Below are positions 21,829-34,750 of a stretch of DNA of 64,000 nt, in pieces. The position numbers and the translations under genes are program-made. The DNA is taken from assembly GCF_033958435.1 (NCBI RefSeq), contig NC_134138.1, positions 273,289,798-273,353,797 of the forward strand. Reading direction: 5' to 3'. The stretch's first letter is position 1. Each line of letters opens with the position of its first letter. The notes beneath the pieces are model-generated. The model was not told where the DNA came from and searched no databases. It worked only from the letters and a program-made list of their open reading frames with translations. Origin of the DNA: Carettochelys insculpta. Taxonomy: Eukaryota > Chordata > Testudines > Carettochelyidae.

Positions 21829-23136
21829 TACTAAACACTCTCTGCTCCTACTGAAGTGGCCGCTTGAAGAAAAAGGCTTTAATTTAACAATTGCAGTTGC
21901 TGCTCTGGCTGATCGACTGAACTGCAGTCCAGTTTACAGCTACACTTATCCTTGTAGAACAGGTGTGTCAATTTTACATTTTCCAGGTAAGGCAGCGAAG
22001 GTTAGGCAATGTTGCAGCTGGCAGGGAGAGGAAAGAGAGGGAGTTATGAGGCCCCTAAGCGTGGGGCCAACTTACAGTTTTATTATGAGCCTCATAATAT
22101 TTTGTGTTTTATTTAAAGTTCCAGCTCACAGAATCGCTCCATTAAGACTTTTATTTTGAACTTAAGATTGAAAATTTGAATCTTAAATCCTCAAAAACAG
22201 AAGTGTAATAAAAAGAACGCAGCATTTATTGTTCTTAAAGTTCCATGATTTTTAAGCCAGTCTTGTGATTTTTCTGGGGCCTGGCTCGTGCATTTTAAAC
22301 CGTTGGGGATATCAGGACTGCAGTTGTATATTGGGAGGAGGTAGGCAAAGTTCAGGTCACTCATCTCCTTTACACTGATCAGTTTGCCACCTTGGGGCAA
22401 AAAAGGAGTGGCTTTATAGCATGCTTCACCACCTGCACAACACGACATATTTTAGGAAGAAAATGTGACAGGGACTGGTTCTTGGGAACTGTACATTTAC
22501 ACCCTCCACTTGTTACCTATATATATTCTAGCAAATGAGTTACCTTGCACTAATGCTCATGGAATTAGCAAACAGAAAGTGAAATTTTCGTGGCTCAAGA
22601 TTCCCTACATCACTTAAGCTCTGTGAAAGGGCGACTTGGGAGATCTGCCTGCTGACGGGTCACACAGGGACACCTGCATACTCTCTGGATGCTACAGAAC
22701 TGTTCTACAGGCCCACACCCAACATAAGGCTGCTTTGTGGGTACTAGGCTGAGAAGGACCTAAGAAATGGCCCCAGAGCCACCTTGACATGGCTCCAGCT
22801 GCACATGCAAACATGCAGTTCCATGAGCTGGATCAGCAAAGAAGGACGTCTCTGTCTCTTTGCATGGAGCCCGGGTATCTGCATTTCATGCAAATGGAGT
22901 CTGTTCATCCGGAAAATGACATCTGAACTCGCAAACATGAGTATTTTTTCAAGAAATACAATTTTAAGAGTGAAGGTCACCTAGTCAAGATGCAGACACA
23001 ACACTTTCTAAGTGTCAAATTAAAACTAACCAGTCCAGTTCAGTGTCTGAATATCAAATAATGACAATGAGTTGTTCATAAGCGATATACAGACTGAGAT
23101 TGATTAGGAAAAATTTTTCAGCAGTCTTTCAGGATA
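21829..23136. other. No gene seen
   Basis: No coding exon. A short block at 22235-22310 (CATGATTTTTAAGCCAGTCT) may be an old repeat. Otherwise unassigned. Confidence 0.4.
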
Positions 23137-23466
23137 CAGGTGGAACCTCTCTAGTCCAGCACCCTTAGAACCTGACTGATACTGAACAAGAGAATTTGCT
23201 GTATCCTAGGAGATCAATATTAACTAGCTGCATTACCAACGCTACCACTGCTTACTGGGCTCTTAGAAGATATTTAGATTTAAATTAAAGCTAAATAACA
23301 GTACAGATCACTGAGATCCAGAACTGATGGCTGTAAACAAATTTTATGGGGGGACCATGGGACCCTTGGCCAGACCCATGATAAGCGTTCATCCAGGTGG
23401 CTAAAATCATGCCGGATTACGGATGTTGCCAGACAAGAGAGTTCCACATTAGAGAGGTTCAGCCTG
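23137..23466. mobile_element. TcMar-like element with TA duplication
   Basis: Left CAGGTGGAACCTCTCTAGTC and right ATTAGAGAGGTTCAGCCTG are inverted repeats, each bordered by TA (23135-23136 and 23467-23468). No transposase. Same family as 56523-57869. Confidence 0.78.
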
Positions 23467-26456
23467 TAACAAATCAAATAAAAAACTTGAACCCCTACAA
23501 ATAGAAAAAGAAGATACATCCCTTGTATTCAACATCTAGTTTCCTCCAAGTTTTCCACACACTGCCACAATTACAATGTCTCATGCCAAGTTTTCATACT
23601 AGCTGTGGAGTTCTCCCATTGGTGTGTGTTTATTCTGTATTCTTCCTTTGGGCAGTTTGTTCCCTAAGGATGCTGCTAAAATCCCAATCCTTTGTTTAAT
23701 CCTTTATTTTGCTGTATCTGGGACAAAGAAACAGTGTGCAGAAAGAAGTTTTTAGTCAGCTTATGGAACACCACAGTTCCAGTTCAGTAAATGCAAAGAA
23801 TCAGAAAACCTTCTGTAATGGTGAGCTTCATCATGCAGCTGTTGAAGGATGAATCTCCTGTACAACGAGCCTTTGGGGAGCCAAAATAACAGATGTAGTA
23901 TTCTGGAAAAGGAAACAGTAGGAGTAAATTGGTAAGATAAATCAGAAAAGGGGATACAAAGTGAGGTATAGGCAGATGTTTCAACAGGTGAGCAATTTTA
24001 TTTAGTATGTTAGAAGTTTAGGGGACATATTCTTCTCTCATATACATTACAGTAGGAATCTTATTCAGCAATGTGGCACCTGCCTATGCTAACATGGGAT
24101 TTGGTCCTTCATCATCTCCAGGAGGAAAACATCCAAATGTGAATGAATAACGGGCCTGATGCAATGACTAATGAAACTGATGGTAAGAATCCAGTTGACC
24201 TCAATGACGATTGATCAAAACTTTAGCCAGGATGTTTAAATCAGACTTAGCCATGTCAACACCTCATTCAGCAAACAGACTTCAAATGTGCTTCTCTTGT
24301 ACTGAATACATTTTGGCCTGATCTACAGATGCTGGGTACTGATATTCAAGCTAATTTTAAAAGAATGTGGGGAAAACATTTTCTAGCTCAGTCAAGGAAC
24401 AGAATTTTCCTACCTTCTCCCTACAAATAAATTACAGGCTAGAGAATTTCAAAATAAATCTTAGCCTTAGTGAAGCAAGCATGTCTCCCATTCGTAACAT
24501 AAATTTGCATAACCTAGAAGTTGGTGAAGTCTCTGCAACAAAAGGATACTGTAACGTGCTTAGAAATGTGACTAAAGCTTTTGGACACTGTTCGCTCTAT
24601 CATCAAATAACAAATGAAACACTGTAAAGGCAAAGCCATTACATTCACCTTCAGGATATACAGAGTCTGGTGTTTCTATTGATCTTTTATTTATTTGCCT
24701 TGCTGTTTCACCTTTACATCACTCCAACACATATCTAGTGATATAAGGTTTTCAGGAGCTAACTATGTAGTATGATTCCAGTTGGCACTAATAACTGGGA
24801 AGCTGAATTTCAGCATGGTTTGTTCTTTAATATACTGTTAGCAATTTATTTATTACTAGTAACAGCAAAAGTCTATTTGTTCATTATTCCTTTCACAAGG
24901 ATTAGAGATAAATGATTTCCAGCACTGAGCAGCATAACCAAAACTGAGTGTAAAAAACTGTAACACAGCTAATTTCCCAACTAATCTATATTCAGCTTTA
25001 TGGAACAGCAGCATTTATCTTTATTTAACTGACAGAGGCGCACTGTTCAATCAGGCACAGGTCACTCTCAGCTAGCAACAGCTCTGTGTTATCCTTGGAG
25101 TCAGTGTCTCTCTTATTGATGCTACAGAAATAATTACAGCCAAAGAAAGGATCCAAGCCAATGGATTTTTAACTCATTATCATCTGATAAATCCTTGAAT
25201 TATTAACACATAATTAGGCCCAATATCTGTCCTTATTTACACCAAGTATACCTGGATTTATACCACAGAAACTGATGGGCCTCTCTTGCAATATCAGAAG
25301 TCCAGTTCTACTCCCTACTGGAAAATCCCAATCCCACTAAAGCCAAAGGAAGTTTTATCAACAATTTCAGTGGAAGTGAAATACGATCTATGTGGAAACT
25401 GAGAAAAATAATAATTAATAGTTACAATAAAAATCTCATTACTTTTCTTTGAAAACTGCCTCCATACTATAATTTAATTAAAGGGAAAGATGCTCAGCTA
25501 CTGCCATTAGAAAAGGAAAGTCTATGTAAAAAGTACATGTGCAATGGATTTTAAAAGCCTAAGCAATCATTGCAAAGTTATAACAACAAATGCAATCTGC
25601 TGAAGGAGCCTGCCAGCACTGATTACAATTTCTTTGGCATTATTAAGATTGCTTTACATTGGGACAAGTTTGTAGAAACCCAGATTACTTGTCAGATGAT
25701 GACTCTTATGTTGGTTACATATAATTTGAGATCTAAATTTTATTCTGTAAATACCAGCCATCTTCATATTTAGATTATATTTTCAGGTCCTGCTTAATCA
25801 TCAGACAAACTGTTCCTATGCAGTGATATTAAAAAAGGTTCTCACTTGATAATTCTGACAGTTTTCTATCTTTCTGCCCCATACAATGATCATTTATTAT
25901 CTGACTAAATGAGGTCAAAGCTTCTGAATTCCCTGAACAAGTATATTGCTATTGCTGCAGAATATAGATATTGTTATTCCTGAACAGATCAGTGCAGTAC
26001 CCTATCCCTGAGGAGGGCCAATGTTGAACGTTGCAGAAGATGTGATAGCCTCCCTGTACACATACTTACACACTCTGTAGGCAATTTTTCACGCCCAAAC
26101 AAAGGAGGGAATTTTCAACTGATCATAATTTTATAGTAGTTTTATTCATATTATTAATAATACTTATTTCTATAACTACTTCCAATGGGTTGCACGCTTT
26201 GCTGCTTCTGTTGGCCGACTTCACGGCACACGCCATAGGCATCTACTGTTCCTCCATCCCCCAGTAGCTCTCTCTCTACTACCTTCACTTCTCTGTCTAG
26301 TTCAGACTCTCTCCCCAGTTCTGCCCCTCTATCCTTCACTCCAGGGACTCTCGCATGTGATGGCCTCCTTTGTCATGCGCCATTATTCTTTGTTTTGTTT
26401 TTTTTCCCCTGTCTGGAAGATAAGTCACTCTGGCGCCAACATTAGAAGCTCTCTTG
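23467..26456. other. Three kilobases without gene or clear repeat
   Basis: A/T-rich, mostly unique-looking sequence. No exon with splice sites plus reading frame was found and no repeat family was recognised. It is the longest quiet stretch in the intergenic part. Confidence 0.45.
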
Positions 26457-27167
26457 GGCTACGTCTACACGTGCACACTACATCGAAATAGCTTATTTCG
26501 ATGTAGCAACATCGAAATAGTCTATTTCGATGAATAACGTCTACACGTCCTCCAGAGATGGCAACGTCGACGTTCAACTGCGACGTTGGGCAGCACCACA
26601 TCGAAATAGGCGCTGCGAGGGAACATCTACACGCCAAAGTAGCACACTTCGAAATAAGGGTGCCAGGCACAGCTGCAGACAGGGTCACAGGGCGGACTCA
26701 ACAGCAAGCCGCTCCCTTAAAGGGCCCCTCCCAGACACAGATGCACTAAACAACACAAGATCCACAGAGCAGACAACTGGTTGCAGACCCTGTGCATGCA
26801 GCATGGATTCCCAGCTGCCGCAGGAGCAGCCAGAAGCCCTGGGTTAAGGGCTGCTGCACACGGTGACCATAGAGCCCCGCAGGGGCTGGAGAGAGAGCGT
26901 CTCTCAACCCCTCAGCTGATGGCCGCCATGGTGGACCCCACTATTTCAATGTTGCAGGACGTGGATCGTCTACATGTGCCCTACTTTGACGTTCAACTTC
27001 GAAGTAGGGCGCTATTCCCATCCCCTCATGGGGTTAGCAACTTTGACGTCTTGCCGCCTAACGTCGATTTCAACTTCGAAATAGCGCCCAACACGTGTAG
27101 CCATGACAGGCGCTATTTTGAAGTTGGCGCCGCTACTTCGAAGTAGCGTGCACGTGTAGACACGGCC
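26457..27167. mobile_element. 711-bp Harbinger-type element with TTG duplication
   Basis: Starts GGCTACGTCTACACGTGCAC and ends GCACGTGTAGACACGGCC, flanked by TTG at 26454-26456 and 27168-27170. Subterminal regions are rich in TCGAAATAG/CTACTTCGAAGTAG blocks. The centre (26700-26930) is non-palindromic, with CCCTTAAAGGGCCCCTCCCA and CAGCTGATGGCCGCCATGG. It shares this whole organisation with the copy at 37279-37967. No intact transposase frame. Confidence 0.8.
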
Positions 27168-27299
27168 TTGGTGGGATAGGCAGAACTAAGATGAGGCGGG
27201 ATATTGCCATACTGAAAGGCGTTAATCTCTGATACTAACTTGGTCTTTGGTCTGTGGATAATTACAACCACATAGTATGTCAGTAATGCCAGCCTAGTC

Positions 27300-28860
27300 C
27301 TATGAATCTATGCATGCATATGGCCAGAATGGTCTAAAATGACATCTTATTTGACTTCCTTTCTATCACAGGCTATTAACTTTCGCCTAGTTACCCCTCC
27401 ATGGAGCCCAATAACTTACCCTTGGCTTAAAACATATCTGCCAGAAAGGCATCCTGGTTTGACATGAAGATATCAAGAGATGGAGACACTACCACTTCCC
27501 TTAGGAGTTTGTTTCAATGGTTAATCACCTTCCCAGTTAAAAAATAGGTTTTTATTTCTAATTTGATTTTGTCTCACTCAGTGTCTTTTTTGTTAAAAAA
27601 GTGGAGCTGGTACTCAGTCAGCTCCCTGTCCCCCACCCCATCCCCAGCCAATCCCATGGCTGGAGCTGCCAGTACCCTGTACTGGCAAGTACCAGCACAA
27701 AAATATCACTGGTCTCGTTTAGTCTTCCAGTCACCAGTTCTTGTTCTGCCTTTCTCTGCTATGTTAAAGAGCACTTTAGCACCCAGTATTTCCCCCCATG
27801 AAGGTGAACTGTCATCCGGTCAATTCTCTGTCTTCTTATTTTGTTGCATTATAAATTGAGCTCTTTAAGCATCACCCAATAAGTCATCTTGTGCAACTAT
27901 TGACTCATTTTTGTGCTGTTTTCTGTACTGTCTCTAAATGCCCAACATCCTTTTAAAAATGTGGACACCAGAACCATATGCAGTATGCCAGTATCAGTCT
28001 CAACCATGCCATCTACAGAGGTAAAATCAAATCCCTGAGTCTACTCCCTGCTCATCTCCTTATACATCCAAGGATTGAATTGGCCCCTTTTGCCTCAGTA
28101 TCACACTGGAAGCTCATGTTCAGTTGCTTCTCCACTACGAACACTAAATTCTTTTCATAGTTCTTGCTTTACAGGATATAGTCACCAATTCAATAGGCAT
28201 GACCTGCACTCTTTGTTCCCAGATAGGTTTGTATTGGACTGTATTAAAATGAATTTTGTTTGAATGGGCCTAGCTTATGACGTGATTCAGATCCCTCTGT
28301 GTGACTGATCTGTATTCATTGTTATGTGTCATATCTGCCAGTTTTTGACCAAGTAACTATAACTACTGATCTCCACCAAAAAACCCTCATTTGATTATGA
28401 TTCCCCACTGATGACCACCTTTTGAGCTGTCAGTCCATTTTTAATCCATTGCACTTTATTGATAGCATATAGGGTTAATTTTTGTATCAGAACGTCATGC
28501 AGTACCAAGTCAAATGACTTTCAAAACTGCATATCACATCTATGCCGTTCTTTTTCAGTCAAGCTTGTAATCTCACCAAAGAATGAAATCGGGTGTGGGT
28601 TTTTTTCATAAAACCATGTTGGCTGGCATTAATTAGTTTCCTATGCATTAAGTCTTTATCACTTGGATTCTTTAGCAGTTTTTCCACTATTGTGTCCATG
28701 ACTGATGTCAGCCTCACGAACCAGTACTTATCCGGGTCATTGTGCTTGCGTTTTTTGATTATAAACACAACATTAGAACTCTTCCAGTCTTCTGGAATTT
28801 CTCCTATACCCTAAGATTTATTAATAATTAACAGTAATGGGCTGGAGATCTCCCAGGTCA
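27300..28860 (-). mobile_element. CR1/L3-like LINE fragment
   Basis: Antisense sequence in CR1 order: 3' end GGCCAGAATGGTCTAAAATG, then GGTTAATCACCTTCCCAGTT, and far upstream ATAAAACCATGTTGGCTGGC and CTTCCAGTCTTCTGGAATTT. Old and fragmented; a minus-strand frame at 28559-28768 (DKYWFVRLTSVMDTIVEKLL) may be residual RT-derived coding. Confidence 0.55.
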
Positions 28861-29149
28861 ATTATTTTCAGACCAGTAGCAGGATTGGCTGCTATCAGAG
28901 CATGCCCTTATGGCCAGACATAATGCTACGGTACCCCTTTTTTCTCCTGCTTCAGGTCTCCTTAAGCAAACTCAAGTTTGGTCTATACTAAGTTTGGTCT
29001 ATACTAGGCAGTCAAATGCCAAGGATGAGTCCACATAGGCTGCAACTGTTTTGAACTCCCCTTGCTAGCTGGTTTTGATTTGAGTCGTGGGTGCAAACAG
29101 TCAATCACAGTTGCTTTGTCCTGGTCTAAACCTGGATTGCTCTTTAGGA

Positions 29150-29920
29150 ATGTGGCATGAGGATTTCTAAAAATATCTTGGAAAGGTTGGATTGTAGCCA
29201 ACATATAATGAAGACCACCACCAGGATAAAAGTTAAGAACAATATAAACCACAACTTCGTTGGAACTAATTGGGGAGCAGATACTCACTTGTTGTGGATG
29301 ACCAAGCTGGGCCTTGTCTTCTCAGTAAATGACTATTGCACACCAGTATGGGCAGGTAGTGTACCTATTAAATTTGTCTGCATGCAATCGGACGCGTCTA
29401 TGTCTATACTGACAATTTGGCTTCCATCCTTGTGCATATCTCACCACAATCGCTCAGAAGAGAACAGGAATCATATGTGAATATACTGTGTGATAATGAA
29501 CCCAGACAAGTCCATGTACAAAGATATCTGACCTCCTGTGTGCTGCCACTTAACTCCAGAAATCTCTTCTACTTAGTAGCCAAGGCTCTTGAAACCTCAG
29601 GAAAACCATCAAAAGATGAAAGACAGAGACTGTAGGAAAATATAAGGTCAAGACCTGATCACAGATCCTTTTAACCAAGCACCTGACATCACCAAAATAT
29701 GTATCATGGTGAACAAAATCAGAAACTCATAAAGATTCTGCAGTTACCTATTACACAAATTAAAAATGAAGGACAGGTAGATAAGACAACGTGGATAAGA
29801 CATCCAAACCACAGAACATCTAAGGAACTGTTGTGCTCCAACATCCTTGTTTGGAAGGACTGCCTTGATTCATTTCATATCACCAGAATCCACAGATTGT
29901 ATGATAAACCCAGATATTGA
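29150..29920 (+). mobile_element. Non-LTR retrotransposon fragment (RT C-terminal region)
   Basis: An open plus-strand frame (29157-29480) gives GTNWGADTHLLWMTKLGLVF followed by SVNDYCTPVWAGSV, the pattern 'GTTWGA ... LALCYS.AEYC.PVW' seen downstream of the reverse transcriptase in several animal non-LTR elements. The next frames continue to about 29920 with no intact end. Clade not determined. Confidence 0.45.
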
Positions 29921-31036
29921 CTTTTAATGTTGTTTTTCAAATTCCCACATAAAAGAACCAACACCAAAGCTAGATTGTTTTCTTTAAAATTCAGAACTTC
30001 TAAATCAAGAACTGCCAAGGATATTTTTAATTAAATTTATTTTTATTGTGTGAATTTGCTTAATGGATAACAGCCTGCTGGGTTTTTTGCTCCTAACTGC
30101 TTGTTTGCTCAGCAGAAAAACATTTGCTAATCAAAGTACTTTTTAAAATTATTCTGCCCTGTAATATTATCATTTCATACAGAAGAAATTAAAAACCTGT
30201 TTTTGCATGACTAAATAATTAAAAGCAATACACTGGATTCTGCCTTGATCTTTGTTATGCTCGTTTCCAGATTTAGCTAAGAAACTTCAACTTCTATTGT
30301 CCAGCGTTTGCTTTTTGATATTCTGTACCTGATGTAGGCAAAACCCTGTGATTCCCACTCTCTGTGGCTTCAGCTCTCGGTGATTAATCTCATAGTGGCT
30401 TCAACTCTGGGCCTAGCCCAGCATCTCAGTACCCACAAAGGTAGATGCTCACAAAATAACCACAGACCCAGCTTTAGATCTATCTTTGAACAGTAGTGGG
30501 GGGGAAGGGCGGGGGTCTAGTCAAACCAGTCTTACAGCTGTATAGGCAAAACGTTCCCTGCCAGCTGGTTCAACCACTATCCCACCCCACCACTTCAATG
30601 TCACAGTGCTTAGATGGAGTGAGCCCTGTGCCATCCATATCTCACACAACAGTGATGCCTGCCCTGTAACCCCACCATCTGAAGCACTGGTGGGAGTCCA
30701 GAGTTCTCACACTAGGTAATAGTATAAACTGTGACTTTACAACAACATCTTGTTTACAATAGACGAAACCTCATTTCTTCACCTCCTACCCAACAGGCTT
30801 TGTTTACAAGCATTACATATGCACACTTTTGCATTTTCATGCAAATGATCTCTAAAGGATACACTCCCCAAATCCTTCAGCAGTATTGAACTCCTACTGG
30901 CAAATTCCTTACAATGGCAAGGAATAGGGAAAGTGTAATTTTTGCATCTTTTTATAAAAAAAAAATTGATCCAAGTTTATTCACTCTCCCCCAAACATTT
31001 ACCTTCAATCAGATTTGCCAGTGGGATTAATCTTAT
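29921..31036. other. No gene seen
   Basis: No exon. The stretch 30480-30700 is somewhat GC-rich but gave no frame or family match by eye. Confidence 0.4.
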
Positions 31037-31349
31037 GCATGGCAAACAACAAACAGTCCTGTAGTACCTTAAAGACAAACAGTATATTAGCTAATGAGCT
31101 TTTGTGGGTAAAACCCAATGGATGTTGTAGGACTGGGGCCTGAGCCTGGAAAATTTCAACCATAAAATTGGTACATCAGGAATTTATGACAAACTAAAAT
31201 TTATAACAGAAACAATTAGGCAGCCTTATCTGTAGAGATGACCCACAGAGCATACTCTCTCTCCCTAGAAGCCTGACCCTGTGCCCACTTAAATCAATTT
31301 TGTCCTCACCCACAACTATTTCAGATCTGAGGACAATTTATACTTTCAA

Positions 31350-32385
31350 ATCAGTGGCACTGCTATGGGCACCCACATGGCCCCACGGTATGCCAACAGT
31401 TTTATGGATGACCTGGAACAATGCTTCCTCAGCTCTCGCCCCCTAGCACCCCTCCTCTACTTGCACTACACTGGTTACTTCTTCATCATCTGGAGTCTCT
31501 TGAAGAATTCCACCATGATTTCAACAGTTTCCACCTCACCATCAACCTCAGCCTGGACCAGTCTACGCAAAAGATCTGCTTCCTGGACACTACAATGCAA
31601 ATAAGTGATGGTCACATAAACACCACCCTATACCAGAAACCCATGGACTGCTATGCTTATCTACATACTTCCAGCTACCGTCCAGGGCATACTACACGGG
31701 TCCATTGTCTACAGCCAAGCACTAAGGCACAAGGGCATTTGCTCCAACCTCTCAGAAAGAGACACACACCTACAAGACCTTTACCAAGTTTTCTTAAAGC
31801 TACAGTATCCACCTGAGGAAGTAAAGAAACAGATTGACAGCATCAGATATGTACCCAGACATGTGCCCAGAATCCACCTGCTACAAGACAGGCCCAAGAA
31901 GGAAAATAACAGAATGCCACTGGCCAGTACCTATGGTCCCCAGCTCAAACCTCTCCAGCACATCATCAGTGATCTACAACCCATCTTGGACAATGATCCC
32001 TCACTCTCATAGACCTTGAGGGGCAGGCAAGTCCTCACCTATAGCCAGCCTGCCAACCTGAAACGAATTCCCACCAGCAACTACACACCACACCACAGTA
32101 ACTCTAACTCAGGAACCAATCCCTGCAACAAACCTTGGTGCCAACCCTGCCCACATATCTACACCAGTGACAGCATCACAGGACCTAACCACATTGACCA
32201 CACTGGAAGATGTGCTCATTCTCCTGCAATCTACATCTACAAATGTAATTTATGCCATCATGTGCCAGCAATGCCCCTATGATATATACATTGGCCAAAC
32301 TGGACAGTGTATACATAAAAGAATAAATGGACACAAATCAGATATCAGGAAAGGTAACATACAAAGGCCTCAATATCCCTGAACA
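31350..32385 (+). pseudogene. Penelope-type RT and GIY-YIG endonuclease, decayed
   Basis: Encoded a retrotransposon polyprotein that copies RNA and cuts its target. Read across frames: GTHMAPRYANSFMDDLEQ (RT palm region, about 31365-31418); a YTGYFFIIW segment where the YxDD catalytic box should be, apparently mutated; FLDTTMQISDGHINTTLYQK (31590-31645); KKQIDSIRYVPRHVPRIH (31825-31880); then the GIY-YIG core YDIYIGQTGQCIHKRINGHK SDIRKGN at about 32278-32360. The GIY-YIG core with its Arg/His-rich helix is what separates Penelope-like elements from other retroelements. At least three frameshifts and several stops, so it cannot be active. Confidence 0.8.
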
Positions 32386-32554
32386 TTCAGTAGCAGATTT
32401 AAAAGTTGCCATCCTGCAATAAAAAAACTTCAAAAACAGACTCCAAAAGAAACTGCAGAGCAACTATTCATTAGCAAATTTGACACCATCAGTCAGGGAT
32501 TGAACAAAGGCTAGAAATGGCTGGCAAACTACAAAAGCAGTTTCTCCTCTCTTG

Positions 32555-33013
32555 GGACGTTTCTACCCATGCCACTTTTGGAGAAACTGCCATGCTAATA
32601 AACGGCCCAAAATATGCTAATGAGGTGAGGAAGTAAATTCCCCATGCCTCATTAGCATAAAGTCACATGATCTGGAGTCCAGAAGAAGCTCTTCCAGACT
32701 CCAAAACAGCATGTAGAAGCACAGGGCCTTGGGGGGTCTTCTGGAAGGAAGTCCTCCTTCCGAAGGCCCCTTCTTCCCAAAAATATTCAGGAAGAAGGGG
32801 CCTCCGGAAGGAGGACTTCCTTCCGGAAGACCCCCCCCAGGGGCCATGCTTCTACACACTGTATTGGAGTCTGGAAGAGCTTCTTCTAGACTCCAAATCA
32901 TGTGACCTTATGCCAATGAGGTGCGGGGAATTTACATCCACACCTCATTAGCATATTTTGGGCCGTTTATTAGCATGCCACTTTCTCCAAAAGTGGCATG
33001 TTTATAAACGGCA
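32555..33013. mobile_element. Harbinger-type MITE inside the Penelope-like element
   Basis: Starts GGACGTTTCTACCCATGCCA and ends GGCATGTTTATAAACGGCA, with TTG at 32552-32554 and 33014-33016. Internally palindromic with CCGGAAGGAGGACTTCC. Same family as 2186-2507. Younger than the element it interrupts. Confidence 0.8.
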
Positions 33014-33498
33014 TTGGTGTTCACACCTCCATATCAGCTGCTGGCAGAGGGGTGCATCCTCCCTGACTAAATTGACTTTGTCAGCTCTGGCCTGCCTCTT
33101 GATTGGTACTGCCTTCTTTTCATGAGCCTGCATATTTAAGAGCTAACTCTGAAGTCTCCACTTCATGCATCTGACAAAGCAGGTCTCTGCCCATGAAAGC
33201 TTATGCTCCAAAAAAATCTGTTAGTCTATAAGGTGCCACAGGACTTTGTGTTGTTTTTAAATCAATAGTTGGGGGGGTCTGATTTCAGTGGGGACAGGAT
33301 CAGACTCAAATCCTAATAATGCAGCCTCCTTGAGCAGCTTCTAGCACTGAAATAACACGAAAAAATAACTCTTAGCCATCGGTGCTTATATTTCATTATC
33401 TGGTTTGAAAGAACAGCCTCAAAAGTGCTTGGCAAGTTTTTCTTATAATCTCTTTTCTTCCACTGAGCTGCATACGTATCAGTCTCTGTCCAAAATAT

Positions 33499-33850
33499 AG
33501 AGTGACCATCTGTCCTGTATTGGGTGGAATGGTCCCATATTTGGGATGACAAAAAGGCATCCCTATTTATTATTTAAAAGGGACAAATTGTCCCGTGTTT
33601 AGGCCACTGGAGGCTGGGGGTGGGGGTGAGAATGCCCGCAGCTGCCACTTCAGCAGAGCTCGGGGCTGGGAGCTCCCACTGCCGGCAGTTTCCCGGAGGT
33701 CCAGGCGGGGTGCACCCGTGGCTGCTGATTTTCTGGGGCTGGGGGAGGGGAGAGCACTAGTTCCCTGTGGCTTGGTGGACCCAGGAGGAACTGCCCCTCC
33801 CCCGCATATCTCCCCGTACTGTATTTGGGATAGGGAGATATGGTCACCCT
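33499..33850. mobile_element. DNA transposon with AGGGTGACCA-type ends
   Basis: Left AGAGTGACCATCTGTCCTGT and right ATAGGGAGATATGGTCACCCT are inverted termini. The interior is GC-rich and non-coding. Superfamily not certain because the target duplication is unclear. A relative is at 38530-38935. Confidence 0.55.
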
Positions 33851-34068
33851 ACGTAAATATGACAGAGTTCATTTCCGTGAGCACCAGACCTTCTCAAGTT
33901 ATTTCTTAAAATAATTGAAGATTGAAATTATTTGTAACTGCTGGCAATCCTTTGCTAGCTGCATTAAGAATAATAAACATATGTCTAAATCTTTTATGTA
34001 TTTATGTAATTTTGTTCATTAGCTCGTAGCCAAAAGTTCAAGTTCCAATAAAATTAGAGGATCCGATA

Positions 34069-34497
34069 GGCCGCATCTAAGTTCTTTCAAAAGGTTTTCC
34101 AAAAGAAGGGGGCTCTTTCGAAAGATCCCATGGAATGTCTACACACAAAGGTATTTCAAAAATAAATCAAAATAATACAACACTCCTTTCAAACTCACTC
34201 TTCCACTCCCTTTTTGGGAAGAATGCCATCTTTCTACAGTTTCTTTCAAAAGAAAGTGTGTAGACGCTCTGCGGGGGCCTTCTTCTAAAAGAAGAGTCCT
34301 CATGGTTCTGGACTTTTTTATCCCTGGCCCATTCTTTCAAAAGAGCAGGGCCTGCACGGATGCTCTCTATCGAAAAAGCAGGTCAGTCTTTCGATTCGCT
34401 TTTTTGTATGTGGACACACACTTTCAAATGGAGTTTTTTCGGAAGATTTCTTCTGGAAGAATTTCTTTCAAAGGATCTCTGTAATGTAGACATAGAC
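34069..34497. mobile_element. Harbinger-type MITE with ATA duplication
   Basis: Bordered by ATA at 34066-34068 and 34498-34500. Starts GGCCGCATCTAAGTTCTTTC and ends ATGTAGACATAGAC. The interior is rich in TTCTTTCAAAAG-type motifs in inverted orientation. Confidence 0.65.
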
Positions 34498-34609
34498 ATA
34501 ATGTAGGAAGAGGAGAATGAGTTAGGACATAGGCACTTCAGTTATGAAGAAAATAATACTAGGAGATGTTTGTTACTTTAGGAAGATAAAGGAAAGAAAG
34601 GTGAACAGG

Positions 34610-34750
34610 GTTCCAATTTTGACTCAGCCACAGACTGCCTGTGTGATCTGGGGCAAGTCATTTAATCTCTCTGTATCTCAGTTCTCTATAATAAAAGGAT
34701 AATATTGCATCTTTCTGTCACAGAAGTTGTTGTGTAGAAAGATCAGTTAG
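34610..34750 (+). mobile_element. MIR SINE
   Basis: The core CTGTGTGATCTGGGGCAAGT followed by CATTTAATCTCTCTGTATCT and CAGTTCTC is the conserved MIR sequence. An ancient tetrapod SINE, so this flank is old unique DNA. Confidence 0.75.

Larger units (their letters stand above)
31037..33255 (+). mobile_element. Penelope-like element with inverted termini
   Basis: Left end (31045-31125) is an antisense terminal repeat: CAGTCCTGTAGTACCTTAAA ... GAGCTTTTGTGGGTAAAACC. The right end (33150-33255) is the sense terminal repeat: CCCATGAAAGCTTATGCTCC ... AAGGTGCCACAGGACTTTG. Between them lies decayed coding sequence (C-terminal RT plus GIY-YIG endonuclease, 31350-32385) and a tail matching 5830-6155. 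A Harbinger MITE interrupts it at 32555-33013. The N-terminal part of the RT is missing. Confidence 0.8.

Noticed and set aside
20615..21854. Frames of 235, 257 and 260 codons.
   Set aside because: They read through the minisatellite inside a hAT element, are low-complexity, and exist on both strands.
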